DNA from: Rosellinia necatrix | Lineage: Eukaryota; Ascomycota; Sordariomycetes; Xylariales; Xylariaceae | Length of the DNA: 64,000 bases | NCBI GenBank assembly: GCA_021209875.1 | Contig: JAGYVD010000002.1 | Location: forward strand, 6,386,001-6,450,000 | Direction: 5' to 3' | Shown here: positions 9,989 to 21,975 of the stretch, piece after piece | How the letters are laid out: the number at the start of each line of letters is the position of its first letter | Position numbering within the stretch: the stretch's first letter is position 1 | Made by a program: the position numbers and the translations under genes | Notes under the pieces: model-generated | What the model was told of the DNA's origin: nothing | What the model saw: the letters and a program-made list of their open reading frames with translations, nothing else | Databases searched by the model: none

Positions 9989-12900
9989 TTACTCGGAAAT
10001 CTTCAGTTTCTCCGCGAGCCACTTCTCGGCGACCGCGACAGCATCCTCGATCCTGTCCGGGTTGGTGCCCTGGCCTTGACGAGTCGGTTCTTTGCCTCCG
10101 GATTTACCACCGATAATCTCTGTGACGGCGGCCGCCCACGTTTCCGCGGTGATGCCTTTGGATGCAAGATGCTATCATTGTCGTTAGCGGGAAATCTTCA
10201 CACGCCATACCATGTGTATACTATTTAGGGTGAACTTACAGTACCGACATAGAGGCCGTGGACCACAGCACCTTCCGCCTGGCTACCACCAAAAAGATAC
10301 ACTGTCCTCTCCTTATCCTTCGCCTTGAAATGATTCATGACGTCCGAGACAGCCTTGGCGTTGGCGGAGATGGGCAGGTGTGCGATGAAATGTTTAGTGT
10401 CCTTATTCTCAGCCTTAGCAAAGTAGCCGGTCACCGTATCAAGTGCCGTCTTTGATTCGGCCTTCTGCCTCTTCTTCTGCTCGTCGACAACTGACTTGAC
10501 AATCTTGGCAAACCGAGTCTTCAGTTCTTCCTTCGTAAGAGTAGATATGACGAGAGTATTGAGGTCGACCGTGGCCTGCTTGACCTCCGCCTCCTTTTCC
10601 GGGCTGAACGGCAAAGCGCCGATGACATCAAGCCGCTTGGAGAATTCCGCCGCTTCACGTTGAATGCGATGGGCAGCCTCGCCAGTGTATGCAACGATAC
10701 GTCGGATTCCCTTGGCAATGCCACTTTCCTCGACTATAATCATGTCCTTGATAATACCAGTTTTATCGACATGTGTTCCGCCGCAGAATTCCACGCTAGC
10801 TTTCCGCCATTCGGGATTTTCGGGTGTTTCGAGGAGCGTCTCGACATCGATACCGACCGAGACTACTCGTACGGGGTTCGGATAGGTCTCGCCAAAGACG
10901 GCACGGACGCCGCTGATCTGTTTCGCCAAATCCAAGTCCACTTCTTTTGAGTAGATTCTGCAGTTCTGTCTGATGTAACTATTCGAGGATGACTCGATCT
11001 TCTCTAATTCGGGGTTCGTGACACCAGTCTTGTGACTAAAGTCGAACCGCAGCTTATCCTGATCAACCAAGGAACCCTTCTGGTTGACATCATCGCCTAG
11101 CACTTCTCTTAAAGAATGATTAAGGATATGTGTCGCTGTGTGATTATTACGAATTGGTTGTCTCCTCAATTCGTCGTATTCGCAGATGACTTCATCACCG
11201 GCCTTCAGTTCGCCATATTTTAGGTATCCATTGTGGACAATGTAGCCACCGAATTGTTGGACATCGTGCACCGCGAATTCGGCAACGTCGTCGATCAGAA
11301 TTCGGCCTTCATCTGCGACCTGGCCACCTTGTTCGGCATAAAAATTGGTCCGGTCGAGAAGAAGGCCAAAAGGCGTGTTCGGTGGCAAGTCCTTAGTTGA
11401 CTTGAGAAACCCGGATCCGGTATAGATCAGTTGAACTTTGCCAATGGTGTTGCCTTTGAAGAATTTGGGCTCGTCGTCAGGAAGAGGAAGACGAAGTCCG
11501 TCTTTCAGCTCCGCCAGCTGGTGTACGTTTAACTTGGCAAAGGTTTGTGAGGATTCTTTCACGGCCTTACTCGCCTCACGAGCCTTTTCTCTTGCTTCGG
11601 CAATCTCGCCCTCGTCCATCGATAATCCTCGCTCCTCTGCCATAAGTTTTGTCAGATCCTCAGGGAATCCAAACGTGTCGTACAGCCTCCAAACATCGGC
11701 ACCAGAGAGCTTCTTCGACCCATTAGCCAAGGCCTCGGCGGCGTATTTTTCGAATTGTTTCTCTCCTCGGTCTAATGTCCTGGAAAACGCCTCTTCTTCG
11801 TCATCTAGTAGCTCTTTGATATCTTGCTCTTTTTTCACAATCTCCGGAAATTGCTCCCCCATTTGTTCTACAAGAGCAGGCAAGATCTTGGAAAAGAATG
11901 ATCCGATCTCGGCATTGAAGTACTTCCTGGCATACCGGACACCTCTGCGGAGTACACGTCGAACAACGTAACCTCTACCTTCGTTGTTGGGCGCTGCGCC
12001 ATCCGAGATGGCAAAAGTGAGGAGCCGTATGTGATCGGCAACCACACGATAGGCAGTGTCAATGCCGTCGACATCATCTTTGCCGTATTTGTCAGTGTAT
12101 GGCCGGGCGGCAGTCACTTCTTGGATCTTGTTGAAGAGGGGGGTGAATATGTCGGTGGCGTAGTTGGAATCCTTGTTCTGGAGGGCAGAAACAAGTCGCT
12201 CATATCCCATTCCGGTGTCGATATGCTTCGCGGGGAGAGTTTTAAGGGATTTGTCCTCTTGTCTATCGAATTGCATAAACACGTTATTCCAGATCTCGAC
12301 GACCATTGGATCATCGGCATTGACGAGATGGGCAGCGTTTCTGCCACCGATTTTGTCGTAGTGGATCTCGGAACAAGGCCCGCAAGGACCTGTCGCTCCC
12401 ATCTCCCAGAAGTTGTCTTTCATATTACCGGGCAGAATGTGGTCGTCGGGGACACCAACAGACTTCCATAGCTCTTTGGCTTCGAGGTCGGGTTCGAGGT
12501 TCATTTCGGGGTTGCCTTCAAAGTATGTCACATATAATCGGGTAGGATCGAGACCAAAGACCTTGGTGAGGAGTTCCCAAGACCACTCGATAGCCTCCTT
12601 CTTGAAGTAGTCGCCAAAAGACCAATTTCCCAGCATCTCGAAAAATGTATGGTGGTAGGAATCCTTTCCGACGTCGTCCAAGTCGTTATGCTTTCCACCG
12701 GCACGTATACATTTCTGGGTATCAACGGCGCGCTTTAGTTTCGCTAGATCGTCGGTCGTTGCAATGGTTCCGAGGAAGATAGGTTTGAACTGGTTCATAC
12801 CAGCGTTGGTAAAGACTTGCAACACGAGAGTCAGCGTTTATATTCTTGGCGGCCACCGGACACGATGTTCGAAAACACATAACATAGGATATCGGCCGTG

Positions 12901-13176
12901 GAGAAGGGAAGGGGTTGGTGGCGGGCTGGTTCTCTCTAACAATACTGCGCCGTCTCGTACGCCTACCTGACACAACGGCAAAGATATGGACGATACGGAC
13001 AATACGGACAATACGCATAGTTGACAACAAGGATGGCGATAGAATAATTACTCACGTAGGGTCGGATCATTATGGGGGACGACAGAACCCGAAGGGACCA
13101 CGGTGTGACCTTTCTTCTCGAAGAACTCAAAAAAGGTGTTGCGCACCCGCACGCCCGTCCACTCGGGCTGGGACAT
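9989..13176 (-). CDS. Alanyl-tRNA synthetase
   Basis: Three exons, complement(9989..10171, 10240..12815, 13056..13176), giving 959 aa from the ATG at 13176, the normal length for eukaryotic AlaRS (class II). Introns are 240 nt (GTGAGT) and 68 nt (GTAAGT). The N-terminal aminoacylation core has [39 protein letters not shown] and [15 protein letters not shown]. The editing domain carries the zinc-site motif HTATHILNH and later [12 protein letters not shown]. The C-terminal C-Ala domain ends [13 protein letters not shown]. Only one AlaRS is visible in the window. The frame is open upstream to an ATG at 13620, which would add 148 residues starting [18 protein letters not shown] and containing RRFYTGG, a credible mitochondrial presequence. 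Fungal AlaRS genes are known to serve both cytosol and mitochondrion, so 13620 is a likely second start. Confidence 0.95.
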
Positions 13177-14102
13177 GGTGGACAGAGTCCTACGGAGACT
13201 CAGCGTCGCGTGTAAGTCGCAGAGAGGGAATCGCGGTCGGTGGGCGTGTCTTGGGTATCGTAACCCGGGGTTTCGTGGCCGGGGCGCGAGGGAGGACGGA
13301 TGTGTGGGAAGATATCGTTGGCAAAGGAGGGGTGGTAGGAGAATTTGGGAGGCGATTCTGCTTGTGTCGAGAAGGGTCGCTGCGGGGCATTTGAATAGAA
13401 TGAGGGGCAGTGACGCTAGCACTCCCTGTCCAGCTGCCGATCCTGGGACAGGTACAGGTAAAGGTACAGGTACAGGTGCTGGGGGTACAGGCCTAGGCAC
13501 TCTGGGGGAATCGGCGTACGGTGCAGGTGGGCCTCCGGTGTAGAACCTTCTACTCAATTGACTCGGGCGACCTATAATTGGCCTGTGTCCACCCTTTCTC
13601 TGCGCTTGGAGCAGCCGCATTCGCACCTCCCCCTAATTACACTGAATTGAGTCAGTCTCCTGTCTGCCTGTCTCGTCTCCTATCTACTCCCTCCTCCTCT
13701 TCTTCTTATTCTCCTTCTCCTATCTCTCTCCGATCTCTCACTAGGTAGAAAACAAACCTACAGACCTGCGCAGATCGGACCCGATAGCACGTTAGATATC
13801 GATCTCTGCCCTTATTGGACCGCTGCCTGCAGTACACCGAGAGGCTCACGAGGCGGGAGTCATATCTCGGTCCGATAATCGCAGCAGCCGGTGGTCGTCG
13901 TGGGGGACACGGTTGCTCGCGTGAACACACAGCCCGTGGTAATCGGTAGTGTGTGTTCCAACTGGTGGTGTTCGAACGTAGAGGGGGGAAGTTTCGATCG
14001 AAAGGTTTGATTTGCAGGCCTCGGACGGGTAAAAGAGGCCCGGGTTTGTAGTGCGCCCAGTACCCTAGGTACACTAGTCCTCGGTTGGCATCCGGGGGAG
14101 AG
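13177..14102. promoter_or_regulatory. Divergent promoter region, AlaRS / conserved fungal gene
   Basis: About 930 nt between the divergent starts. The AlaRS-proximal 440 nt are continuously open in the AlaRS frame (13177-13620) and contain GGTACAG tandems at 13445-13490, which code Pro-Val repeats on the minus strand. The remainder is C/T-rich on the plus strand near 13660-13740, typical of a fungal core promoter. Confidence 0.5.
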
Positions 14103-15265
14103 ATGGCCAGCATGGAGGTTCAGTTTGGGCCAACCACGGCCAACAACAGAGTGGATTCACCCACCGCTGCCGCCGAATCTCGCTATCAGAACCACTACGA
14201 GTTACATCATCACCATCACAGTCACAATAACCACCTCAATAACCACCTCAATAACTACCCCAATAACCACCACCAGCAGTATTACCGCCATAATCTCCTA
14301 CCACACCAAGGCCCCATCCAGCAAAATAGTCACTATGGCCATGACTCTTCTAGCTCCAATACGCGAAAACGCAAAGCTGGGTCTCGAGATAACAATGAGC
14401 GGTTATCCAAGAGACTGAGCCTACTTAACCTAGGTAACTATCCATGCCCCATTTGAGAGTAATCGTTTCCCGATGATAAAAAAGACGGTTGAAAAGCTAG
14501 AAACAAACTTGAGAAAATAATGACTAACCGCTCCGTTTCACGCATATAGAAAAGTCTGGACAGAAACTATACGTCCCCGTGGAGAGCACAAGTTTGCAAC
14601 CCCTCCCCGAACACCCTGGGTACAATAACCCTCCCACACAGTCCTCGTCCACGTCCGCGTCCTCCTCATCAACACCGAACGTCGCCGGTGACGATTGCAT
14701 GCAATTAGACAACACGAAGCATAAGGTATACATCTACGACCTCGACGCCGAGCTCTCGTCCGCCGATGAGAGCAGCGACTGCGAATTCGCGCCGGGCTCG
14801 CCCACCTCCAGCAACAGCCGTCTCGTCTTCTTACCTGACATCGAGAAACACCTCCGCCGGTCGCGGATCCCGCCCGCCGTCTTCGCGAACGTCGACGGCG
14901 AGTTGGCGGGCCACAGCATCAGCGACATGCAGGTGGTGCTGTACAGCGAGCCGTCGTCCCTGACGGTGGCCCCCGAGCACGACTCCGTGCGCAAGGCCGT
15001 CTTGGAAGCCCGCGCGCGCGCGAGGCAGAAGCAGATCGGCGACCGGGCCGAGACAGTCCGGCCCGACACGGCCACACCCATAAACCCTTCCCCCCCGATG
15101 GCGGCGCTCGTCCGTGCACAGAACCTCGGCCGCGCGAACGGCGCCGACGTGAGCATGAACGGGCTCGGTCGGAGCATGTCACCCTGGCACGACCCTCTCG
15201 CCGCAGACGACAACAACGACGACAACGACGGCGTAGACGACGTGGACGCGATGGACATGGACTAG
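14103..15265 (+). CDS. Conserved Pezizomycotina protein with His/Asn-rich N-terminus
   Basis: Two exons, 14103..14433 and 14550..15265, giving 348 aa. The intron (116 nt, donor GTAACT, acceptor TAG) joins LSLLNL to EKSGQKLYVPVES in phase. The N-terminus is His/Asn-rich (HHHHHSHNNH and NNHLNN repeats), then a basic motif TRKRKAGS and NERLSKRLSLLNL. The C-terminal half contains KHKVYIYDLDAELSS, LVFLPDIEKHLRRSRIP and DMQVVLYSEP, followed by an Arg-rich helix (VRKAVLEARARARQKQ) and an acidic Asp/Asn tail. I know the KRKAD...LSKRLSLLNLE...YIYDLDDELSS arrangement from many filamentous ascomycetes, always without assigned function. A nuclear location is suggested by the basic clusters only. Confidence 0.82.
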
Positions 15266-16079
15266 GAAAAAAAGAAACTGACCCACCGTGCAGGGCCACT
15301 GGTACATGTTGTACTCACTAATCCAAGCCCTTCCCATGCATACGTAGCTAATTACACAACTGATACCCCTTTTTTCTTTCTTTAGCGTTTGGGCTGGTCA
15401 GTTAGCCAGACACCTAACGGAGAGAGAATTGGCGGGGGCGCAAGGTTTCCCATTTAGGTGGATGGGCGTTTAGGTTTGTTGTTTTTGTTCTGTTTTTTTC
15501 TTCCTTTTTTTTTTTCGGGTCCCCTTTTCTGTACTTTTAAGAGCTTTCTTATGAAATCGTCGTTTTATCACCCCAGGCCCTGTGTTTTACGGAGCTTAGG
15601 GGGCTTTATTAGACGATAGAATTGAAACTTGATACACACGTGTTATTTTCTTGCTGTGCTATTTCGCAAGCTGGGCATCACTAGGTACTTATCTACTAAC
15701 CCAAGCTTGAGTCCCTTTCACGAGGCGAATGATCAAGGCCGTGATAAAATGGGTTGAAGGTTCGACACTTTGCTCCAGTCTCATGTGCACGCGTTCTCAT
15801 GGTGAAAAGACAACTGATATAATTATGCGGATAGTGACGAGTCTAAGGATAAATAGGTAAACAGGTAGTGCGGAACAAGCAACATACTAGACCAGGCCAG
15901 CCAGCTCTTCTACTACAGCAGTCTTGCTTCCATAGCCGGGACAAAAACAGTATTCTCGCGTCCTTCGTTACTCAATCTTTCTTGCCGATTCATAGCGTCC
16001 CAGTCGCCCGCCATACGTTGTCAATCCGACCCAACGTCCACAACGGTTAGGATCCCTCACTAATACGCTCCCATCATGT
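15266..16079. other. Intergenic, convergent 3' flanks
   Basis: About 810 nt between convergent stops. T-rich stretch at 15480-15530. No gene or structured RNA recognised. Confidence 0.5.
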
Positions 16080-16806
16080 TCACGAATACCTCCCGGCGGC
16101 TCCAGGAGGCGGTCCAGCAGGTGGCATATACTCGGGCGCAACCCCCTGCGTCTGGGGCTGTCCTTGCCCGTCGGCCTTAGACCCGGCTGGCGGACCATCA
16201 TACATAGGGGGCCGGCTCGGGTCATAAACCGGGGGCGGCATCGGCTGCATGCCATAGTACTCTGAGCCGCCCTGGTTATTCCCGTACGCCGGACGGTAGA
16301 CCCCGTAGACGGCTACTTGTGGCGGATAGGCGTATGCAGGGTCGACCTGGCCACGTTCCTGACGGGAGAGAAGCCACTGGAAAAGCAAGTGGTATATCAG
16401 CTAGACGAAACCACGAATAATGATGGACGAGGGCGGGGAGTGGATATAACGTACAGCATGATAACTTAAGGGCTTCAGTCCCTTCCTCAATCGTCTCTTT
16501 GCGTGTATGCGGCCGCCCACGACCCATCCTACTAGGATTAGGAGGAAGGTGAAGAAGAGGGTGTATTTGATGATGACGCCAGTCTGTTCAACATGTCAGT
16601 CAGTAAAGCGAAATTTTGCATGGCGTCACACCCGCTCGTGTGCGTGTTGAGTTGAGGTTGGGTGACAGCAACGGGCAAAAGAAGAGAAAACGCACTGTCG
16701 AGTACCAGAACCAGATGTCATCCTCATCGTCTCGTGTGGTGAGTTGTCGTCGCGCCAGCGCTACCAACGATGATGAATCGCTCTCGATGTCGCTTCCCGC
16801 GGGCAT
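16080..16806 (-). CDS. Small single-pass membrane protein (RCR-like architecture)
   Basis: Three exons, complement(16080..16376, 16455..16583, 16696..16806), giving 178 aa. Introns are 78 nt (GTACGT) and 112 nt (GTGCGT), both phase 0. Order: short Ser-rich N-terminus ending RDDEDDIWFWYST, one transmembrane helix (KYTLFFTFLLILVGWVV), a basic stop-transfer (GGRIHAKRRLRKGLKPL), then SYHAWLLSRQERGQVDPAYAYP and a Pro/Tyr-rich tail with PPPVYDPSRPP. The Pro-Tyr motifs resemble PPxY sites that recruit Rsp5-type ubiquitin ligases, as in yeast Rcr1/Rcr2. The family is common in Pezizomycotina but uncharacterised. An alternative start 12 codons upstream (16842) is possible. The gene model is secure, the function only inferred. 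Confidence 0.78.
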
Positions 16807-16842
16807 CGGAACACCGAAGTGTATGGGTAGTCCACCTCTCAT

Positions 16843-18358
16843 CGTGTCTATGTGCTCTGCTTCGCCTCGCTTCGTTTTGTTTTTGTTTTGTTTTTGTTTT
16901 TTTGGAGCTCGGCCGCCTGGTTGTTGTCGGAGGCCGGGTATCTACGGTTCGAGAGCTGCGACGCGATGTGCAATTGCCGAAAAAGCGTCTAGATGCGAAG
17001 TGCACTCTTCGCGTTCGAGTAACTCAATTACGTGGGATATATTTCTCGGTTGCGTGGTCGTTGTGGCGTTGGCTTGTTTGCGCCCTCGCACTGCGAATAA
17101 ACTCGAATGAGGCTTGGCCAGACGGTAGTTCCTGACAGGTATCAGGGGGTGGGCAGCAGCGCCGAGTCGACCAAGCAACCCAGCGAATACCAAATATGGT
17201 TATGACTAACGAAAACCGGCAGTCTGTCAATGAACCCGATTGCTAAGGAGAGTCACAAATAATCGCAACCGAACGCCAAACGCGGCTGGCTAGATAAGAC
17301 TTAGAGGTGGAAGAAGAAGAGGAAATGATGATTAAACGAAGGTGGCGATTCGATTTCCCAATAGGAGCTTTGGGGTTGGATGGCTGTTTCCCTCGATGTC
17401 GTACCTTGCGCTGGTACCTACCTGGCCCTGGCTCGATACCCGACACTGAGGCGGTTCCAAGTTTCACCAAATGCCCAGTATGTACCGAACTAGGCTTAGT
17501 GCATTCACCGCTTTTCTCAGGCTCGACCAGTAATCAGTCAGATAGATGACTGTGAAACGGTTCCTCGTATATTTATGCATTAGTTATACCATACAGAGAA
17601 AAACGGTCACCAAAAACCGTTACATCAAGGTCTAACCGTTAACTCCATGCTGGAATACAACAAAACGTAAACACAAACCTCTATCCAGCCTACGATTGGA
17701 GTTCAACGGCCCTGTGATCACAGGTAGGTACCGTGCCTCTACCCCGACCACGTCTGGGAGATCGCTCAGCAAGGCGGAAGTGCCTTGCGAAAGAAAGATG
17801 AAAACATAAGAAACACAAACACCTATTTTAGTAGGGCCGAACAAGCATTATTATCAAGAGGGTAGCCCGGATATTTCGAATTAGATATACTGTCTACGGC
17901 AATCAACTTGACACTATTCATGGCTTTCAGCCAGTATCAGTACTCTAATCAGCAACCTGTCAAGTCACGCGTTGCGCCTACATTCTGCCCCTCATCCAAT
18001 AATCTTCCGATAACGCCATAATCAGTTATTAAATACAGCGCTAAATTTTTCTACAACTGCCATTCTCGTCGAATTGACCAGGTAAATACGTCTGCTTTAT
18101 AACCGCTGCGTACAATATTTAATGCACTCAGGTAGCCTGCTGGCGTATAACACGTTTACTCAGTCTCCTACCCTTGCTATTATGTATTACCTTTTGCATG
18201 CCTGTTGCAGCTATGCAAAACTGACCTACATTTGCTAACCTCTTAGTAGAAACCCTTACTTTTTTAGAATACGGACAGTCTTTCGCAAGCTTAGGCCGTT
18301 CTTTAGTCTGCGTTGGCAAGGGAGAGAAAACATAGGGGCTACAGGCGTATTTAATCCA
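16843..18358. other. Gene-poor intergenic region
   Basis: No supportable gene. Short open frames on both strands between 16850 and 18320 lack motifs. The first few hundred nt are the promoter of the RCR-like gene. Confidence 0.5.
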
Positions 18359-18690
18359 CGTCGGGAAAATCAGGGTTCTATTTTATCTATATTATGGTCA
18401 TAATAGCATGTTATGCTATTTTTTTTTTTTTTTTTAGAAAATTTCTAAAGATGAGAGTATATATAAATCCTAGATAGGCTCTATAATATAGCATTACAAC
18501 TATGTTTTAAAAGTAAAAATATTGTACTTATGATAAAAAACAAAGGAGAAAATTAGTAAGGTTCACTATAAGTAGTAAAGTATTAAGTCTGTAAAAATAT
18601 AATATAGATTAAAAAGAGGGGCTGCTGGTCCTATAAAGACCAGAAGCTTTAAGCTAGTTATTTTACTTAATCTATATAAAGGGCCAGGAG
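18359..18690. other. AT-rich block with poly-T run
   Basis: An abrupt change to AT-rich sequence full of TATA/TAAT words, with a 17-nt T run at 18419-18435. The contrast with the ~50% GC surroundings suggests an old inserted element, perhaps mutated by repeat-induced point mutation. No terminal repeats or transposase frame were found. Confidence 0.55.
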
Positions 18691-19944
18691 ACATAGGGGT
18701 GTCACGTTGGGTGAAAAGAAGGGCACTCTATCCCCTTCAGAGTCTTTGATTGGCGTCTTGGTTCTGTTTTGGTGTTGATACCAGAGAACATCTTGAGGGT
18801 CAGTGGAGAAGAGGATTGTCTATGTACTTTGGCATCTTCTATATCTTCGTTTTAGGTATGAAGAAAGGCTTGTTAGGACACAATCTAACTACTGGTATAT
18901 AAGCCTTGATCTTGGAGCACTTTTACCTTCTCGTGATTGTACGTTTCGGTGCGTCACTGTTTCGTGATCCTACATTTGAGGGCATTGAAATGCACCTCTT
19001 CATGCTAGCTAACCTTCGTAAGGCCGGTAGCTGCCTTCACGCCACACACATGACTGCTTAGTGAATATGGTCAAGCTGTGCCGTGTGCACTGAAGCAAAT
19101 GGTTCTCTGGATGCTTGCGGACTCCTGGAACATTCAAAAGTCCTACTGCGATGTGTTTCTGTCACGGAACTAGTTCTAACCTAAGGACTCCACTAGGGCA
19201 CGGGCCAGAATATTGTATATAAAAGGAGCGAGTAGCTGGTGACTGACCAAGTGAGGAATCTTCCCTCCTTGTGCAATAACATAAGTCATTTCTGGAACTA
19301 CCAGCAGTACGAACTGTGACAGTTTCCTAACAACATGTATTCCCCTAATTGTCTCGGGCCAGGACACATTCATTTCTCAGACTTGGCCGCCTTCGTCTAA
19401 GCTAGGCGGTTCTAATGGACAGGTTTCTTCACCGTAGTTGGGTGCTTTCCCTTCGATACCCGCTCCTTTGACAGACCACGACCAAGGAGGCTCTCTGGCA
19501 AAGATGGGGCATTGTGTTCGGGCAAGTTTACAAAAAGCCACAGGCGCTGGCAAAAAGGCAAGATACACCGAATGACAAGTTCCAGATCAGGGACCACTCG
19601 GGCGGCAAAATTCGAGGCTTGGGAGTATGCTTCGTTTCTAGCTGAAGGACTCGACTTGATCTCGGCCTACCAAGATCCTGTAAAGTACCCAAGTCCAGGT
19701 CAGCTTCAACCTCTAGTTGCTTGGGTGTGCTCTACAAAGGCTGCTTGTCAGTCTAGAATCGGGACTCTAACCATAGCGACATAGCCTGGGGGTGATTATG
19801 TCTTTATCAGTAGGTATCCGGCACTAAAATAACATGGCCCAATGTTCTGAAAGAAATAAATTGATGCCAAGAAGAAAATCAAAGTCACAATTAACACTAG
19901 GTTCGTATATCGCCATGATGGAAAGAGACACAAACTGGGAGGAA
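18691..19944. other. Intergenic, possible decayed element
   Basis: Follows the AT-rich block and contains no intact frame. Open stretches at 19377-19784 on both strands have no recognised motif. It may be remains of a mobile element, but no target-site duplication or LTR boundary could be fixed by eye. Confidence 0.35.
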
Positions 19945-20967
19945 CTACCACAATACTGAAGACCTCTTCTTCACTTCCACAATCATGTCGTCACCCTCGG
20001 CTTGTTTGCTTACTCCCAGACTAGGCTTCTTTAAGTCGATACGTGGTAGAGGGACACCCTCGGTGCCGTCAAAAGCCATCGCCCCCTCCCTTACGACCTC
20101 GAGATCATATTGGTGTAGAGCAATTGCGGCGAACCCCATGACCTCATAGCGACCAGTAATCCGCCCGCTGCACAAGGAAGTCCCTCCACCGAAGGGGCGA
20201 TAGAAGTGGTGGCACTCCAAATTCCTGCCCTTGCTGCTATTCAAGAAGCGTTCCGGATCGACGACGTCAGCATCTTCTCCGAATGCATCTTTGTCAACGA
20301 GGAGCTGTCTATGGGGCATTATAATGTCAGCCCCAGCAGGCACACGCTTCCCAGCAATGGTCACAGGTTTGAGTGTGTGTCGAACTGATGCGCCTGTGCT
20401 GTACACGCAGACAGCCTCATTGAACACCGAATTGAGGAGGGGGCATGACTGGATCATCAAGTCGCGGAAGATCTCCTGTCTGTTCTGCTCTGAGACCTTG
20501 CCACGTGCCCCCCTTGGCGGAAAGAGCCTCAAACAAGCGTGTTGTCTTTGCGCGGATGGCATCCATCAAGGCTGTGTTCGACAGTAGGATCGTCATGAGC
20601 CAAAATGTAGTCATTTGGACGCTCGAGTTTACTAGGCAAGGACAGACAAAGTCAGGGATAAAGAAGTTGACTAACCCGTGCAGTATAATCATCAGTATCC
20701 TTGCGCAATCGTTGCTCTGGAGGCCAGCATGAGGCATTTCGTCCTCCAGCTCGGTCACAAACGGGAGGCTCCCAGTCCTTTTCTCCCGTGGGGCATCGAG
20801 GTACGCGGACAACACGCGCGCTAGCTCTTCTCGGGGGACGATGGCCGCCTTGCGCAAGAACGTCGAGTACTTGCACATGAACATCCAAGTATTGATGTCG
20901 AATTAGTCAAAGATAGTCGTGTATCTCGGCTCGAGCTCATGCACGAGTGGTCCAAAGAAGGCACCTC
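19945..20967 (-). pseudogene. C-terminal fragment of a cytochrome P450 (copy B)
   Basis: Minus-strand coding relic from the middle to the end of a P450. It reads GAFFGPLVHELEPRYTTIFD, an in-frame TAA (about 20905), then FLRKAAIVPREELARVL, ELEDEMPHAGLQSNDCARIL, a probable intron, MTTFWLMTILLSNTALMDAI, then QEIFRDLMIQSCPLLNSVFN. It ends with the heme-binding loop YRPFGGGTSLCSGRITGRYE, which includes the axial Cys. A one-base surplus in the C6 run at 20518-20523 separates two frames. The FGGGTSLCSGR signature is that of fungal P450s annotated as oxysterol-7-alpha-hydroxylase-like. The N-terminal third is missing. The TAA and the truncated start make it non-functional as it stands. Confidence 0.75.
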
Positions 20968-21975
20968 CGCGGATGGAATGAAGATCATGGGGTCCTTCTT
21001 GAGAAGGTACTTATCGTCAATCATCGTGTCCTCTATGACAACCCTCCCCGTGGCGTTGGTGCTCTGAACTCGGAGAACCTCGAACACGAGTGATTTCAGC
21101 AAAGGGTATTCGTCGATGATCTTCTGAATGTTGACCTTCATGACTTTGGGTTGCTTGTCTTTCCCGGGAGCGTAGGATTTCAGTCCCACTAAGTCCTCAA
21201 TGTTGCTTCGGACTTCACGTAGGAGGGAGGCGTCGCGATAGACGTAGTAAATCGACCAACAGGTGCCCGGGACTGTGTTGATGAGTAGCCCATAGCTTAC
21301 GCTGAGATCGAAGTGCTCAATACCCTCCGGAGAGACTCCGTGCTTCCGATTCACTTCGTATCGCGCTTGAATGAGGCGGGATGCCCCCTTGTGGGCGTTC
21401 GTTGCGTAGTATCGCTTAATGGCTTGAAAGAACAGCTCCCGCTCATGATCGCCTTTGGGGGCCAGAAATCGCCGGAAGAAGTTTAAACCCAATAGCGCAA
21501 ACTCATCGTTGATGGCCCTAAAAGTATCACGTGAGACGAGTGCCTTCTAGGGATGCTTAGGTAGCTAAAGGGTGCGCAGCGACTTGCCAGAAACCCTTAT
21601 AGACACCAGGGTCGTTGAACGGATTTGTTTCTTCACCGTAGATCGCGCCAGTGCTTGCTTCGGTGACGATCTGCCGGGACCATTTGAAGAGCACCATCCC
21701 ATCCTTGTTGGTACTGCACCTTTCTGTTGCCCGCGGAAGTAGATCTGTGACAACCTCCGTCATGTGTTAGCTGATGAGGCCAGCATGGGGGTCTATTAGG
21801 TACCAAGGCATACGGTTTCCATGTCCGGTCCCTAGCACTGTAGAGAAGTACCCAGACACGAGAATTTGGAAGTACTCAGAGTCCAGTACACTATCACCCA
21901 TCCGCTGCATCACGCGAATCATTCAAACCCCATATGCCTCCATTACGAAGGAGAGGCGCTGAAATGGAGTGCCAG
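20968..21975 (-). pseudogene. Middle fragment of a cytochrome P450 (copy A), joined to copy B
   Basis: Same P450 family as the adjacent copy B. It reads VMQRMGDSVLDSEYFQILV, an in-frame TAA at about 21770, LFKWSRQIVTEASTGAIYG, FNDPGVYKGFW, a 70-nt intron with a GC donor (GCAAGT...TTTTAG, 21587..21518), AINDEFALLGLNFFRRFLAP, HFDLSVSYGLLINTVPGTCW, and the K-helix-type KSLVFEVLRVQ (ExxR). It stops after KKDPMIFIPSAEV, where the sequence switches, at about 20962-20972, to an earlier part of the same fold in copy B. No heme loop belongs to this copy. The junction looks like a deletion between two tandem paralogues. Confidence 0.7.

Noticed and set aside
18128..18319. 63-codon minus-strand frame with basic residues as a transposase remnant
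   Set aside because: Too short, with no DDE or HTH motif that I can support.
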